From the NCBI RefSeq assembly GCF_963675165.1, contig NC_087393.1, forward strand, positions 1,679,502-1,743,501: DNA of 64,000 nucleotides. Direction: 5' to 3'. Position 1 is the first letter of the stretch; every line of letters starts with the position of its first letter. The position numbers and the translations under genes are program-made. Below are positions 62,831 to 64,000 of the stretch, piece by piece. This DNA is from Halichondria panicea (Eukaryota > Porifera > Demospongiae > Suberitida > Halichondriidae). The notes under the pieces are model-generated. The model searched no databases. It saw only the letters and a list, made by a program, of their open reading frames with translations, and was not told the DNA's origin.

Positions 62831-63204
62831 AACTTTTACACATTCTTCAGAGGATCAAATCAAATCCACACCATGTTAGAGCTTGAACCAAACACGATGC
62901 ACGCCGTGGCATACGGTAGACACAGATTTACCAACATTTATATGCTGTGCTTTCACATTATAGCATAGCATCCGTATTATAGCCCACCGGCACCACCCAC
63001 CCACAAGTATTTCAATAAACCCACAAGTCTTAGTATACGTAGTCTGAAATAATTCTTCACAAAGGTACTGTAAAAGTTTTATCAAGAAAAACACAGCACA
63101 CACACTACAGATGCAGATGCATAACATAATTTAACATAAACTACTAAGCATTGTCAATGTCTGAAACTAGTGATAAGGTTAAGAACTAAATGTTTATCCG
63201 CTGC
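62831..63204. other. Intergenic region between actin 3' end and the TTL gene
   Basis: 374 AT-rich bases containing the actin 3' UTR and the TTL gene promoter, both on the minus strand. No gene is seen. Confidence 0.5.

Positions 63205-64000
<796 letters not shown>

Overview
The window is nuclear DNA of an animal. Genes are split by many short GT-AG introns (about 50-900 bases) and code for metazoan proteins: ABCC transporters, an FMNL-type formin, a MOSMO-like protein, GPANK1, ANKRD54, RPL38, a tubulin-tyrosine-ligase-family protein and actin. Compact genes, short intergenic gaps, very AT-rich non-coding DNA and dense TACATGTA-type repeats suggest an early-branching animal, most likely a demosponge. 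That taxonomic call is inference; no mitochondrial or rRNA marker is present.

Layout. 1-1196: a terminal-inverted-repeat (TIR) element. 1197-10150 (minus), 13213-23005 (plus) and 23633-33125 (minus): three long ABCC (MRP1-like) genes, A, B and C. A and B are head to head, B and C tail to tail. All 27-28 exons were placed by matched splice sites and conserved phase. B and C are complete; A lacks its last exon in the window. The 3 kb between A and B is filled with nested inverted repeats and a decayed HIRAN-like ORF. 33126-44327: a graveyard of rearranged repeat modules carrying fragments of ABCC exons 2, 3 and 6, surrounding one intact intronless gene with a HEPN-type R-x4-H motif (37937-38920).

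44328-64000 is a compact gene-rich block: a small unknown Lys-rich protein gene and GPANK1 (minus), a MOSMO-like tetraspan gene (plus), RPL38 (minus, with a TOP promoter and an ATG-only exon end), an FMNL-type formin with 24 coding exons (plus), ANKRD54 and a membrane-anchored TTL-domain gene (minus), and the 3' part of an actin gene (minus, cut by the window edge). GPANK1/MOSMO and RPL38/formin are divergent pairs sharing short promoter regions.

Most notable points: a probable U12-type AT-AC intron inside the formin FH2 domain; a Ser-to-Gly change in the NBD2 signature motif of ABCC gene B; near-identical introns among the ABCC paralogues (gene conversion or recent duplication); repeated duplication of only the 5' (TMD0) end of an ABCC gene; and several families of short TIR elements sitting in introns of all three paralogues. 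Exon boundaries were read by eye; each model keeps an open frame and consistent phase, but no transcript evidence was available.
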